64,000 bases of DNA, taken from the NCBI GenBank assembly GCA_021202075.1, contig JAJQDT010000060.1, positions 1-64,000 of the forward strand, given 5' to 3'. The stretch is from Lachnospiraceae bacterium (GTDB lineage: Bacteria; Bacillota; Clostridia; Lachnospirales; Lachnospiraceae). This document shows positions 46,415-55,049 of this stretch, in pieces. The translations under genes and the position numbers were made by a program. Numbering within the stretch: position 1 is the stretch's first letter; each line of letters opens with the position of its first letter. Below the pieces are notes generated by a model, which did not search any database, had not been told where the DNA came from, and saw nothing but the letters and a program-made list of their open reading frames with translations.

Positions 46415-47536
46415 ATGATCCCCTATACATATGTTCTATTTGGAGCAATTCAGAAAACAAAAGCTGATTATTATAGGGAGCACAGCCGCGGCCTTAGCTT
46501 TCAGGATGCCGTACAAATGCTTGCTGACAAAGGCTCCTGTGTCAATGGCATTCCTGAAAAGCCAGATTTTTTGTCATGGAATCTTGTAAACTACCAAGAT
46601 CTTCGCAAGCTTACCATGCAGATTCCAATTCCATTAGCGGAAATACAAAATGTAAGACAGACGGTCTGCAATGATATTCGCAAGCTCTCCGTCTACAATC
46701 AAGTACAAATATCCCTCGAAGCCTGCTGCTCAGACATGCAGCTGATATCAGTGGATTATTTTTCTGTGTGCTATGTTCTAGAAGGAAACTGCCGTCTGAG
46801 AATGCTTTCCGGTGAACGAGAAATGCACGCAGGGGAGCTTTGCATCTTTCCGCCAGGTATCCCACACGCTCTGTTTACGATGCCGGAAGATCTGGTTGTC
46901 AATATTGTCTCTGCAAAAGAACACTTCACAGAAAATTTCAGCCAGCTTTTATACCAGGACAATATTGTTTCCGCCTTTTTCCGCCGCGCCCTGTTTCAGG
47001 AATCACGTGATCCGGTTTTCTTTACTATGCACGCTTCCAGGAACATCCGCAGTCTGATCCAGCATCTGTTTGCAGAATTTCTAACAAAGGACACTTATTC
47101 AGAAACGTTGTTCAACAATTACCTGCAGATTTTCTACGCAAACATTATCCGGGCTTCCGAAAGCCCGGACGAAACTGCCATCACACCAAATCAGGTCATA
47201 TCCCGAACACGCATGCCGGCAATTCTGAATTATATGCGCCAGAATTACCACACACTTACACTGGAAACCCTTGCCGAACGTTTTCATTACGACAGCGCCT
47301 ACTTAAGTAAACAGATTAAGTCGGCGACAGGAAAAAATTACAGGGATATTATTGCTGAGCTAAAACTGGATGAAGCTAAAGAACTGCTGGCTGAAAGCAA
47401 CCTTAGCATAGAAAAAATCGCAGAAATGGTCGGATATGGCAGTCCCGATCATTTTGGGTATGTTTTCAAAAAAGAGACGGGGCTTTCGCCCCGTCAGTAC
47501 CGGAAAAATCTTCAATTCATATATCCCTTGCACTGA
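46415..47536 (+). CDS. AraC-family transcriptional regulator
   Basis: A 373-residue regulator with an N-terminal part of unclear fold, a cupin-like sensing domain (about 95-180, CRLRMLSGEREMHAGELCIF and PPGIPHALF), and two C-terminal AraC HTH motifs (LTLETLAERFHYDSAYLSK and LSIEKIAEMVGYGSPDHFGY, then FKKETGLSPRQYR). It is divergent from the GH2 gene and probably activates it in response to a sugar ligand. AGAGGAG stands 11 bases before the ATG. Confidence 0.92.
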   Translation: MIPYTYVLFGAIQKTKADYYREHSRGLSFQDAVQMLADKGSCVNGIPEKPDFLSWNLVNYQDLRKLTMQIPIPLAEIQNVRQTVCNDIRKLSVYNQVQISLEACCSDMQLISVDYFSVCYVLEGNCRLRMLSGEREMHAGELCIFPPGIPHALFTMPEDLVVNIVSAKEHFTENFSQLLYQDNIVSAFFRRALFQESRDPVFFTMHASRNIRSLIQHLFAEFLTKDTYSETLFNNYLQIFYANIIRASESPDETAITPNQVISRTRMPAILNYMRQNYHTLTLETLAERFHYDSAYLSKQIKSATGKNYRDIIAELKLDEAKELLAESNLSIEKIAEMVGYGSPDHFGYVFKKETGLSPRQYRKNLQFIYPLH

Positions 47537-47572
47537 ACACCTACCGCATGATAACCTGTATTTCGATTTCCT

Positions 47573-47794
47573 TTACTCAACTTCGATCATCTGAGCATCT
47601 TCCTTGCGGACAGAAAGCTCGTAACCACGAACCGTCACCTGCACAGGGTCGCCCAGCGGCGCGACCTTTCGCACATAAATGTCGATGCCTTTTGTTACTC
47701 CCATATCCATGATCCGTCGTTTGGTGGCTCCTTCTCCGTGAATCCTGACCACCTTAGTTGTCGCCCCTACCGGGACATCGCGCAATGTTTTCAT
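47573..47794 (-). CDS. feoA: FeoA-family protein
   Basis: A 73-residue SH3-like FeoA protein (TLRDVPVGATTKVVRI, RRIMDMGVTKGIDIYV, APLGDPVQVTVRGYELSVRK). FeoA normally assists the ferrous transporter FeoB; here no feoB is in the window and the gene follows a metal-export ATPase with no gap (stop codon, then ribosome site inside the ATPase end). In this setting it may serve the ATPase or act as a metal-linked regulator. Confidence 0.9.
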   Translation of the reverse strand: MKTLRDVPVGATTKVVRIHGEGATKRRIMDMGVTKGIDIYVRKVAPLGDPVQVTVRGYELSVRKEDAQMIEVE

Positions 47795-49690
47795 TTAAAA
47801 GTTTCTCCTTTCATTTTTCCAATTTAACAAGAGCGCCGAATTTATGATTACGAGCACGGAACCGGCGTTGTGCACCAGTGCGCCCACAATCGGGTTCAGT
47901 ATGCCTGTGATTGCAAGGATGATTGCGATAAAGTTGAGTGTCATGGAGAATGTCATATTCAGCCGGATGGTGGTCATCATCCGCTTGGAGAGCGCCACGA
48001 GATGGGGCAGCTCTTCTACCTTGTCGTCTACCAGCGCGATATCGGCGGCGTCCACCGCTATATCGCTTCCGATGCCGCCCATGGCAATCCCAATGTCCGC
48101 TTTTTTCAATGCCGGCGCATCGTTGATGCCGTCGCCGATCATGCAGACCGATTCCTGCTTTTCCTGATAAGAGCCGATCCATTTCAGCTTATCCTCCGGC
48201 AGGCATTCCGCATGGACTTCCTCAATATGCAGCTGCCCGGCAATCGAAGCGGCGGCTTCTTCATTATCCCCTGTGAGCAAGACCGGCTCTATGGAAAGTC
48301 TCTTGAGCTGGTCGATCATGGAAGCGCTGTTTTCCCTCGGAGTATCGGCAAGGACGAGAAAGCCGGCCAGATGGTCGTCTGCACTCACATAGATCACTGT
48401 GCAGCCCTGTCGCAGGTATGCTTCGGCTTCTGAAAGCATTGTATCGGAGACTGCGATGCCCTTTTCCGCCATCATCTCATAATTACCGGCCAGTATCTTT
48501 GCCCCATTGACAACAGCGGACACACCGCGTCCCGGCAGCATGACAAACTGATCGCAGGAGGGAATGTCTTTTCCCGTCTCTGCGCGGTAGCTCTTTACGA
48601 TTGCCCTGCCAAGCGGATGCTCAGACAGCTGCTCTGCGGCGGCGCAGGAAGCATAGATTTCTTCCGAAGACACTCCCGGCAGAATACTTTTTGCACAAAT
48701 GACCTTCGGTGTTCCATAGGTGAGGGTCCCTGTTTTATCAAATGTGATTTTTTCTGCTTTCGCCAGACGTTCCAGCGCGTCTCCTTCCTTTACAAGAAAG
48801 CCGTGCTTCGTGGCATTTCCGATGGCCGCCATGATCGCCGTCGGCGTCGCCAGTACCAGCGCGCAGGGGCAGAATACAACCAGAATCGTCACGGCCCGGA
48901 TGATCTGCCCGGTCAGAAGCCAGGTGATGGCGGCGGCAGAGAGCGCGATCACCACGATCCAGGTCGCCCACCGGTCTGCGATTCCAACAATTTTTGCTTT
49001 TCCTGCATCCGCAGACTGCACCAGACGTATCATACGCTGGATGGAGCTGTCTTCGCCTACCTTCGTCGCTTCCATATCAAACGCGCCAAACTGATTGACG
49101 GTTCCGGAGGAAACCTCATCCCCGGCAGTCTTATCTACCGGCATGGACTCGCCGGTCATCACCGCCTGATTGATCGAGGTCTGACCGGAAAGGATCACGC
49201 CATCCACCGGGATCGTCTCCCCCGGGAGAACCCGGATTTTATCCCCGACTCTGACCTGCATGGAAGGGACGATCTTCTCCTTCCCGTCCGCAGCGAGTAT
49301 TCGGGCCGTCGTCGGGGTCAGCTTTACAAGCTTCTCAATGCCGCTTCTCGCTCTCGCCACAGTCAGCTCTTCCAGAAGTCCTCCAAGCTGCATGATGACC
49401 GCCACCTCACCGGCGGCAAAAATCTCTCCGGTGATCACCGAAGCGATCAGGGCGATGGAGACCAGTACATCCGCTTTTATGTCAAAAGCCGTCACAAGGC
49501 CGATGATGGCTTCCATAATGATCGGGATTCCGCAGAAAACAATGGCAATCCACGCCATATCAAAAGGAAACAAAGTCCATCCGGCCAGGCTGCATAATAC
49601 CGCCGCCCCTGATATCACAAGTAAAATGATATCCTTTTTCATTCCGCCAAGCTCCAACAGCCATTCAAGCCTGGAAATCACTGCTTTCAT
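47795..49690 (-). CDS. heavy-metal P1B-type ATPase without N-terminal metal-binding domain
   Basis: A 631-residue P1B ATPase. Six to eight membrane segments, the actuator TGES, the metal site CPC in VVFCPCALVLATPTA, the phosphorylation motif DKTGTLT, the SEHPLG His-Pro motif and GDGINDAPALKKADIGIAMG are all present. No CXXC heavy-metal-associated domain stands at the N-terminus. The last membrane segment has HNAGSVLVIINS, as in Zn/Cd/Co or Mn-type exporters, so the metal is uncertain. The promoter carries CsoR-like motifs. Confidence 0.93.
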   Translation of the reverse strand: MKAVISRLEWLLELGGMKKDIILLVISGAAVLCSLAGWTLFPFDMAWIAIVFCGIPIIMEAIIGLVTAFDIKADVLVSIALIASVITGEIFAAGEVAVIMQLGGLLEELTVARARSGIEKLVKLTPTTARILAADGKEKIVPSMQVRVGDKIRVLPGETIPVDGVILSGQTSINQAVMTGESMPVDKTAGDEVSSGTVNQFGAFDMEATKVGEDSSIQRMIRLVQSADAGKAKIVGIADRWATWIVVIALSAAAITWLLTGQIIRAVTILVVFCPCALVLATPTAIMAAIGNATKHGFLVKEGDALERLAKAEKITFDKTGTLTYGTPKVICAKSILPGVSSEEIYASCAAAEQLSEHPLGRAIVKSYRAETGKDIPSCDQFVMLPGRGVSAVVNGAKILAGNYEMMAEKGIAVSDTMLSEAEAYLRQGCTVIYVSADDHLAGFLVLADTPRENSASMIDQLKRLSIEPVLLTGDNEEAAASIAGQLHIEEVHAECLPEDKLKWIGSYQEKQESVCMIGDGINDAPALKKADIGIAMGGIGSDIAVDAADIALVDDKVEELPHLVALSKRMMTTIRLNMTFSMTLNFIAIILAITGILNPIVGALVHNAGSVLVIINSALLLNWKNERRNF

Positions 49691-49724
49691 AATGAATTTT
49701 ATTCCTCCTGCCCGTTCTATTATA

Positions 49725-49773
49725 CTTATGGGGGTATGGGTTTATTATACATATAGGGGTATAGGATTGTCAA
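49725..49773 (-). promoter_or_regulatory. promoter and CsoR-like operator of the ATPase-feoA unit
   Basis: On the minus strand TTGACA (49768-49773), 18 bases, TATAAT (49744-49749). The spacer contains TATACCCCTATATGTATA, and a second CATACCCCCATAAGTAT follows. These C-run/A-T motifs resemble CsoR operators. Repression would be relieved by metal. Confidence 0.72.
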
Positions 49774-49829
49774 GTGTTTTATGAAAAAAAGCAGCCATAC
49801 AAGGCTGCTTCTCATTGGAAAAATCTTCG

Positions 49830-49905
49830 ATTGGGGAATATCCCGTCCGAAGGACGAGGATGCCGCCCCGGCGAGGGGATAAAACCCGGCGAGGGCACAC
49901 TTAAT
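49830..49905. repeat. family B-related repeat
   Basis: ACCCGGCGAGGGC, shared with the copy at 34526, and CGTCCGAAGGACG hairpins. It lies between the csoR stop and the ATPase promoter. Confidence 0.5.
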
Positions 49906-49932
49906 GATGTGAGTATGAATGTTAAAGCGACT

Positions 49933-50208
49933 TCATCCCATATTGGCGAAGCGTTCTACGGCTTTCGTGAAGTCGGCGATCGTTTTGTCGGCGTCTCCAT
50001 GCTCGATGCCGTCACGCACGCAATGCTGAATATGCCCTTCCAGAACGACCTTGCCGCATCCATGCAAAGCGGATTTCGCCGCATTGATCTGCGCCAGAAT
50101 ATCTTCACAGGGTATGTCCTCGTCCACCATCCGATCGATCGCCTGAACCTGACCGATTATTTTCTTTAATCTGCGATGCAGGTTTTCTGCGTCCATGCAT
50201 TGTCTCAT
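49933..50208 (-). CDS. csoR: CsoR/RcnR-family metal-sensing repressor
   Basis: A 91-residue DUF156-type repressor: RRLKKIIGQVQAIDRMVDED and PCEDILAQINAAKSAL with the first Cys, then LEGHIQHC with His and Cys. This is the Cys-His-Cys ligand set of copper-type CsoR. It acts as an all-helical tetramer that releases DNA when metal binds. AGGAGGAG lies 8 bases before the start. It is transcribed towards the ATPase gene, from its own promoter. Copper is the default inference; sulfur-sensing CstR relatives cannot be excluded, given the TauE-type gene beside it. Confidence 0.9.
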   Translation of the reverse strand: MRQCMDAENLHRRLKKIIGQVQAIDRMVDEDIPCEDILAQINAAKSALHGCGKVVLEGHIQHCVRDGIEHGDADKTIADFTKAVERFANMG

Positions 50209-50274
50209 GCCATTATCTCCTCCTCAGAATATGTCCAGAGCTACGGAACGTAGCCGGAAAAAATCATCTCTGCC

Positions 50275-50327
50275 CTATACATAAGGGTGTATGTGTGCAT
50301 GATAAAGCACTTTAAAATTTTTGTCAA
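50275..50327 (-). promoter_or_regulatory. promoter and operator-like site of csoR
   Basis: TTGACA (50322-50327), 17 bases, TATCAT (50299-50304) on the minus strand, followed by CATACACCCTTATGTATAG (50275-50293), which resembles the motifs in the ATPase promoter. Autorepression is likely. Confidence 0.65.
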
Positions 50328-50389
50328 TCATCTGCCGGGGTACCAGTTTAACAGCATCTTCAGCAGGTAAGCTTTTTTGAGAAACGAAG

Positions 50390-50420
50390 TGCAGATGCCA
50401 GTGACACGCATTCAGCACAA
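50390..50420 (-). repeat. family B fragment
   Basis: On the minus strand GAATGCGTGTCACTGGCATC matches the TGCGTGTCACTGGCACACAG block of the copy at 34526. Only this part is present. Confidence 0.5.
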
Positions 50421-50462
50421 ACCAGATCGACAGCGAAGACGCCGATCCGGTCTGTGGATTCC

Positions 50463-51293
50463 TTATAACATTGGAAGAAAGCGCAGGAAAGACGCAATCT
50501 GTGTCCTGTAGTTAATCCCGAGCATTATAACACCGATTACCGTCAGAACTGCGCCAGTCACCAGCCCGACAACGCGGCTGTTTACACGGTTGGCAAACCG
50601 GGCGGAAATGATGGATGCCGCAGATTCCGTCACAATGCAGAGGACAAGAACCGGCCAGTCTTTGAGAATGATGGTCGGGTCAATCAGCGAATGGCTGATA
50701 AAGGCAATCATTGCCGTAAAGGTCATGATAAACGTGCTGGTGCCGACCGCTGACCGGCGATCCATCCGCAGAAAAGCAGTAAAGACCACGAGCATCATCA
50801 TTCCGCCGCCGGAGCCAACAAAGCCCGTGCCAAATCCGATGGTAAGGCCAAAAAACAGGGATATCATAATCCCCTTAGCATCCAGACGGGCACCCTGGCT
50901 CACCGTGTCCTCACGGGATGTGTCAGGCTTTAACAGAAAGCGGATACCGATTCCCACGCATAAAAACAGGGAAAATCCTCCGAGAACCACATTCCCCACT
51001 TCAAATGCGGCAAAGCTCCCGGCAATACACATGCTGATAATGCAGACGAGCATGATCCAGCCGCGCTTCAGGTCGATATTTTTGTGCCGGATGTATATGG
51101 ATGTCGTAAATGCCGAGCCGAGAATATCCGAGGCCAGTGCGATCGCTGTCGCGTGGTAAGCGCCGGTCTCTCCGGCAAACGTCGGGCATAAAACAATCAT
51201 GATCGGAACCATAACCGTCGCCGCCGAAAGCCCCGCCAGCCCCGTACCGACTCCTGCTCCCAATGCCGCTATAAAACACCAGATATATTCCAT
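50463..51293 (-). CDS. TauE/SafE-family membrane exporter
   Basis: A 276-residue protein with eight predicted membrane segments in two halves, with the family-typical GVGTGLAGLSAATVMVPIM near the start and GFGTGFVGSGGGMMMLVVF in the second half. The family exports sulfite, sulfoacetate or other organosulfur anions, or takes up related compounds. It is upstream of csoR on the same strand, though a 250-base gap with a csoR promoter separates them. A link to sulfur or metal stress is only contextual. Confidence 0.9.
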   Translation of the reverse strand: MEYIWCFIAALGAGVGTGLAGLSAATVMVPIMIVLCPTFAGETGAYHATAIALASDILGSAFTTSIYIRHKNIDLKRGWIMLVCIISMCIAGSFAAFEVGNVVLGGFSLFLCVGIGIRFLLKPDTSREDTVSQGARLDAKGIMISLFFGLTIGFGTGFVGSGGGMMMLVVFTAFLRMDRRSAVGTSTFIMTFTAMIAFISHSLIDPTIILKDWPVLVLCIVTESAASIISARFANRVNSRVVGLVTGAVLTVIGVIMLGINYRTQIASFLRFLPML

Positions 51294-51450
51294 AGTTTAA
51301 ACATCTCCCCTGCCGTAATTTCCGTTGGTATCTCTACCTTTGAACCACATAATTATACTCAACACCTGTCGTTTTCGCAACCGACAGATGCACCGGATAC
51401 AGAAAGCTTCTGCGGATTCAGGGATCTGTATCAGAACCTCCATGTAAAAA

Positions 51451-52497
51451 CTATATTTTCACATACCTGCTGGCACGTCCCTGACCAAGCCGGCGAATGG
51501 AGCCGCTTTTTACCATTGCTCCCAACACAGCTTCTACAGTCGTAGGACTGATATCCGGCAATATATCACAAATTTCTGCTTTGGAAATCGGCGTCAGGCT
51601 ATTTAGCACTGTAGCCTCTACCCGGGCCTTTTTCGTGATTTTCCGGCCATGAACCACCGCGAACCTCTTGTCCAGTTCCTTATAACACATATATAAGGTT
51701 GACAAAAAATTTTCTATGAACGGAGCATACGTATTTCCGTTCGATTCCCAATCTGCGGAGGATTTCCGCAATGCTTCGTAATACCATCCCTTATAATTGT
51801 TAATCTGTTCCTCAAACGAAACATATTTTCCTGCGTCATATCCATTTTTATAGAGAAGCAGCAGGGAAAGCAGTCTTGACATTCTGCCGTTGCCGTCGCG
51901 GAACGGATGAATACACAAAAAATCCAGAATCACGCAGGGGATCAAAAGAAGCTGGTTAATATTCGCATCATTTTTTGCATCCATATATGCCAGCTCCAGC
52001 TGTTCCATAGCCGAGAGCGTCTCCGCTGCCGGAACCGGACGAAACCTTACTTTTCTGTTTCCTTCCGCATCTACTTCCAGTATTACATTATCATCTATCT
52101 TATACCTGCCTCCATATTCATATCCGGCAATGGACATCATCGTCTCGTGAAGCCGCAAAATATCACTCTGCCGAAAATCAAGGTATGAATACCCAAGATG
52201 AATCGCATTCAGCGCATCCCTGTATCCGGCAATCTCTGCCTCATTATGATTCAACGGCGCACTGTTCTGATTCACAATAGCCGCAATACGTTCATCGCTG
52301 GTCACAATACCTTCAATTGCATTCGAGTTTTTTACGGATTGTACTTTTGCCACGGCCTCTAATTCTGTAAAAACTGCTCCATATTCTTCTTTTCGCACGC
52401 CGGCCATCGTCCGAAGACTGGCTATATTGGCAGTTAATGTCACCAAATTCGCCGGGAGCAGCCCATTATTCAAAAAGCTGTAATCAAATTTTCTCAT
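51451..52497 (-). CDS. Fic-domain protein (class II, with C-terminal winged helix)
   Basis: A 348-residue Fic protein. The active-site motif is HPFRDGNGRMSR (about 189-200), complete for AMP transfer. The inhibitory helix SNAIEGI stands N-terminal to the core, as in class II Fic proteins, so activity should be restrained. An N-terminal Fic_N region precedes it and a winged-helix domain (about 280-348, ISKAEICDILPDISPTTVEAVL) ends the protein. Fic enzymes AMPylate proteins; some act as toxins or regulators. The start at 52497 is set by AAAGGAG 8 bases upstream. No antitoxin gene adjoins. The upstream palindrome suggests self-regulation. Confidence 0.92.
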   Translation of the reverse strand: MRKFDYSFLNNGLLPANLVTLTANIASLRTMAGVRKEEYGAVFTELEAVAKVQSVKNSNAIEGIVTSDERIAAIVNQNSAPLNHNEAEIAGYRDALNAIHLGYSYLDFRQSDILRLHETMMSIAGYEYGGRYKIDDNVILEVDAEGNRKVRFRPVPAAETLSAMEQLELAYMDAKNDANINQLLLIPCVILDFLCIHPFRDGNGRMSRLLSLLLLYKNGYDAGKYVSFEEQINNYKGWYYEALRKSSADWESNGNTYAPFIENFLSTLYMCYKELDKRFAVVHGRKITKKARVEATVLNSLTPISKAEICDILPDISPTTVEAVLGAMVKSGSIRRLGQGRASRYVKI

Positions 52498-52510
52498 AGT
52501 CCAGGCTCCT

Positions 52511-52600
52511 TTCTGCATATTATTTTAATCAAATATATGCAGAAAATCAAGCCTGGTGAGCTGTTTTCTGCATATATTTTGGATTTTTATATGCAGAAAA
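52511..52600. promoter_or_regulatory. four-copy TATGCAGAAAA operator upstream of fic
   Basis: ATATATGCAGAAAA (52533-52546) and its exact complement TTTTCTGCATATAT (52564-52577) form a 14-base inverted repeat. A third half-site TATATGCAGAAAA lies at 52588-52600 and a fourth, TTCTGCATAT, at 52511-52520 over the fic leader. Alternating orientation and spacing suggest cooperative binding of a dimeric regulator, possibly the Fic protein's own winged helix. Confidence 0.7.
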
Positions 52601-53133
52601 CAGGGTTGAAATTCTATACACAAGTCACAGGTCATATGGCTTTGCCAATATTTATAAGCGTTCCATTTTGATTCATGGCTTTGAACCCCGCCAGACTGCC
52701 GCTCCCGCATATGGTTCAGAACATCCTTTGCAAACACCTGGGCTTCCGGATGAGTCAGATCTATCCGCAGCCATCTGGCATTCAGGCCTGCGGGCAAAAG
52801 CAGATCTGCGCGTATGTCGGCGGTCTGCACATGAAGGGCAAAAAGGACGGCCGGGGCGGGATCTCATTATATCAAACATATAGTATTATGTGTAAGTGTT
52901 TTTTCCTCATGGCAGTGTTCATATATCTGACACAGATTGTTCACCATTTTTCCACAAAATCATGAAAAAATAGCAATTTACAGACAAAATGTCTCCAAAA
53001 GCGAAAAGCTGCCGGAGTCGGAAGGCCGTCGAAAACGAAAGACAGCCAAAATCAAAAGGCTGTCATGGTCAAAGAGCTGTACAAAAAGGCCGGAAAAATT
53101 AAAAGACGGCCAAAAGGAAGGAGAATTCAGGTA
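52601..53133. other. intergenic region between fic and lipoprotein genes
   Basis: No gene is supported. The last 150 bases (about 52975-53120) are a degenerate purine-rich repeat with AAAAG, GGCTGTC and GGCCG variants on the plus strand, ending at the ribosome site of the lipoprotein gene. Confidence 0.5.
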
Positions 53134-54831
53134 ATGAAAAACAATATGAAAAAGTGTATTTCCAAAATGCTTTCCCTGATGCTTGTTCTGGTGTTCGCCG
53201 CAGGATGCGGGATAACAGCCAGCTCTGAGGAAAGCGAAGCTGCTGTCGGGACCGGCACGGAGGAAGGTTCGGCTGAAAATGACACAGGCATATCGTCAGT
53301 CGAAAATTATTATCTTGTAACAAACGTATACGGCGACGGACAAAAGCCGTGGTATCTCGTGATTGAGTACAGTTCGGAAGTCGATCCGTCCACAGTCTCG
53401 GCTGATGATTTTGAGATTGAGGATTATGACATCGAAGCTGTCTGGACAAATTCGGAGGAAGTCCTTCCCGATGACAGTGCAGCAGGAAATTACGTGCTGA
53501 TTGAAATCTCCACCGATTATACGACCTCAAACTACGGAGGAAGCGGCTCGGGAGGCGGCGGTTCTGACGGGGATATTTCTATGGGCGACAAGGAGACCTC
53601 CGAAGGCAGTGAAAGGCCGGATTCCTCTGATTTTAATGATACGGAGTCCGGATCCGGTGATATCGGCGTTGCGTCTGACGATGTGGAATTCGAATCGGGA
53701 GACATGGACTTTGCGTCTGATGATATGGAATTTGAGTCCGGGGATACAGACTTTACTTTTGGCGACAGGGAGTCCCGGTCTGATGACCTGGATGATTCCG
53801 GATTCAGTGAAAGAGGCGACCGTTCTGGCAAGGGCAGCTACGACGCGTCTGAAAATACAGGAGAATCTTTTCAGAGCGGAGACGGCAGCAACAGCAGAGG
53901 CTCCATGTTCTCCTCCCTGTCTGCTCTCAGCAATCAGCTGACGGTTATCTTCCGACAGACCGGAACGATCTCATTTTCGGATGGAACCGCACTGGATGCA
54001 TGGGCGGAAAGCTGCACCACAGATTACGAAAATAACGTGAATCTTCTGGTTGAAAACTTTTCCCAGTATACGTTTACCCTCGCTGACGGCGCCACCATGA
54101 TGTACAGCCTTTATCTGCCGGAGAATTACAACGAAGCCATGGAATATCCTCTCGTCCTGTTTATGCCGGACGCCACGGGAGAAGGAAGCGATGAGTACCT
54201 TGCCCTGACAGAAAGCCTCGGAGGCGTGATCTGGACGACAGAGGAATGGCAGAGCGAGCATGAAACCATCGTCCTTGTTCCGCAGTATGAAGATTCCAAT
54301 ACCGAAGACCCGGCTTATACAATGGAACTGGTGGCAGAGATTGTCAGCCAGTACAGCGTAGATACGTCAAGAGAATATCTTGTCGGGCAGTCTTCGGGAA
54401 CCATCCGTTCCATCAAGCTCCTCATTGACTATCCGGATGAGTTTGCGGGCGCGCTCCTGGTAGCCGGACAGACCGATTCCGCCTATACCGATTCCATTTC
54501 CGACCTGTCCACGCAAAACATCTGGATGATCTGCTCGGAAGGGGACGCGAGAGCGTATCCGGGAATGACCGAAATCACAGAAGCCGTGGAGGCGGAAGGC
54601 ACCGAAGTCACCATCGCCCAGTGGTCCGCCGCTCTGACCGATGAAGAGCAGGAGCAGCTTGCAGCGGAACAGGCATCTGCAGGGACGACGATTAACTGGA
54701 CCATATTTGACACCGGAACCGTGATGAGGGACGACGTGACCTCCACAGACGCCACAGAGCACATGAACACCTGGCGCGTTGCATATGATCTGGATACTGT
54801 ACGCGAGTGGCTGTTTGAGCAGACAAAATAG
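53134..54831 (+). CDS. lipoprotein with C-terminal alpha/beta-hydrolase (esterase-like) domain
   Basis: A 565-residue lipoprotein. The signal ends LVFAAGC, a lipobox. The N-terminal part (about 45-140) includes YLVIEYSSEVDPSTVSADDF, an extracellular calcium- or Ig-like domain. A Ser/Asp/Gly-rich low-complexity segment (about 145-275) carries imperfect repeats such as FESGDMDFASDD. The C-terminal domain (about 300-565) has YSLYLPENYN, YPLVLFMPDATG and the nucleophile elbow VGQSSGT, like PHB-depolymerase/esterase-D-type enzymes. It is probably a surface esterase or peptidase. GGAAGGAG lies about 10 bases before the start. Confidence 0.83.
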   Translation: MKNNMKKCISKMLSLMLVLVFAAGCGITASSEESEAAVGTGTEEGSAENDTGISSVENYYLVTNVYGDGQKPWYLVIEYSSEVDPSTVSADDFEIEDYDIEAVWTNSEEVLPDDSAAGNYVLIEISTDYTTSNYGGSGSGGGGSDGDISMGDKETSEGSERPDSSDFNDTESGSGDIGVASDDVEFESGDMDFASDDMEFESGDTDFTFGDRESRSDDLDDSGFSERGDRSGKGSYDASENTGESFQSGDGSNSRGSMFSSLSALSNQLTVIFRQTGTISFSDGTALDAWAESCTTDYENNVNLLVENFSQYTFTLADGATMMYSLYLPENYNEAMEYPLVLFMPDATGEGSDEYLALTESLGGVIWTTEEWQSEHETIVLVPQYEDSNTEDPAYTMELVAEIVSQYSVDTSREYLVGQSSGTIRSIKLLIDYPDEFAGALLVAGQTDSAYTDSISDLSTQNIWMICSEGDARAYPGMTEITEAVEAEGTEVTIAQWSAALTDEEQEQLAAEQASAGTTINWTIFDTGTVMRDDVTSTDATEHMNTWRVAYDLDTVREWLFEQTK

Positions 54832-54944
54832 CATCTTCCACGGCCCGGCAGATCCGCAGCAGCGTCTCTGCGTCTTCCGTTCCCATTCGGTCTGCGATCC
54901 GGGCAATCTATACAATTCAATTACTCATTTTGTTTTAAACGCAG

Positions 54945-54982
54945 AATCAAGAAAAGCGGCTGACTCAGCCGCTTTTCTTGAT
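54945..54982. terminator. bidirectional terminator between lipoprotein gene and kdgA
   Basis: AATCAAGAAAAGCGGCTGA and its complement form an 18-19 bp stem with a 2-3 base loop. The arms contain A and T runs, so it can serve both convergent genes. Confidence 0.85.
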
Positions 54983-55049
54983 TTAGATATTATTGAAGCA
55001 GATGTACCTGGAACGCCGTAACACAACGCCCCAGGTACGTACCAGCGAA

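Noticed and set aside
51451-52497. Fic gene as half of a toxin-antitoxin pair
   Set aside because: The inhibitory SNAIEG helix is inside the same protein and no small antitoxin gene adjoins.
52525-52830. Open frame of 101 codons on the minus strand upstream of fic
   Set aside because: It overlaps the palindromic operator, has no ribosome site and shows no recognisable domain.
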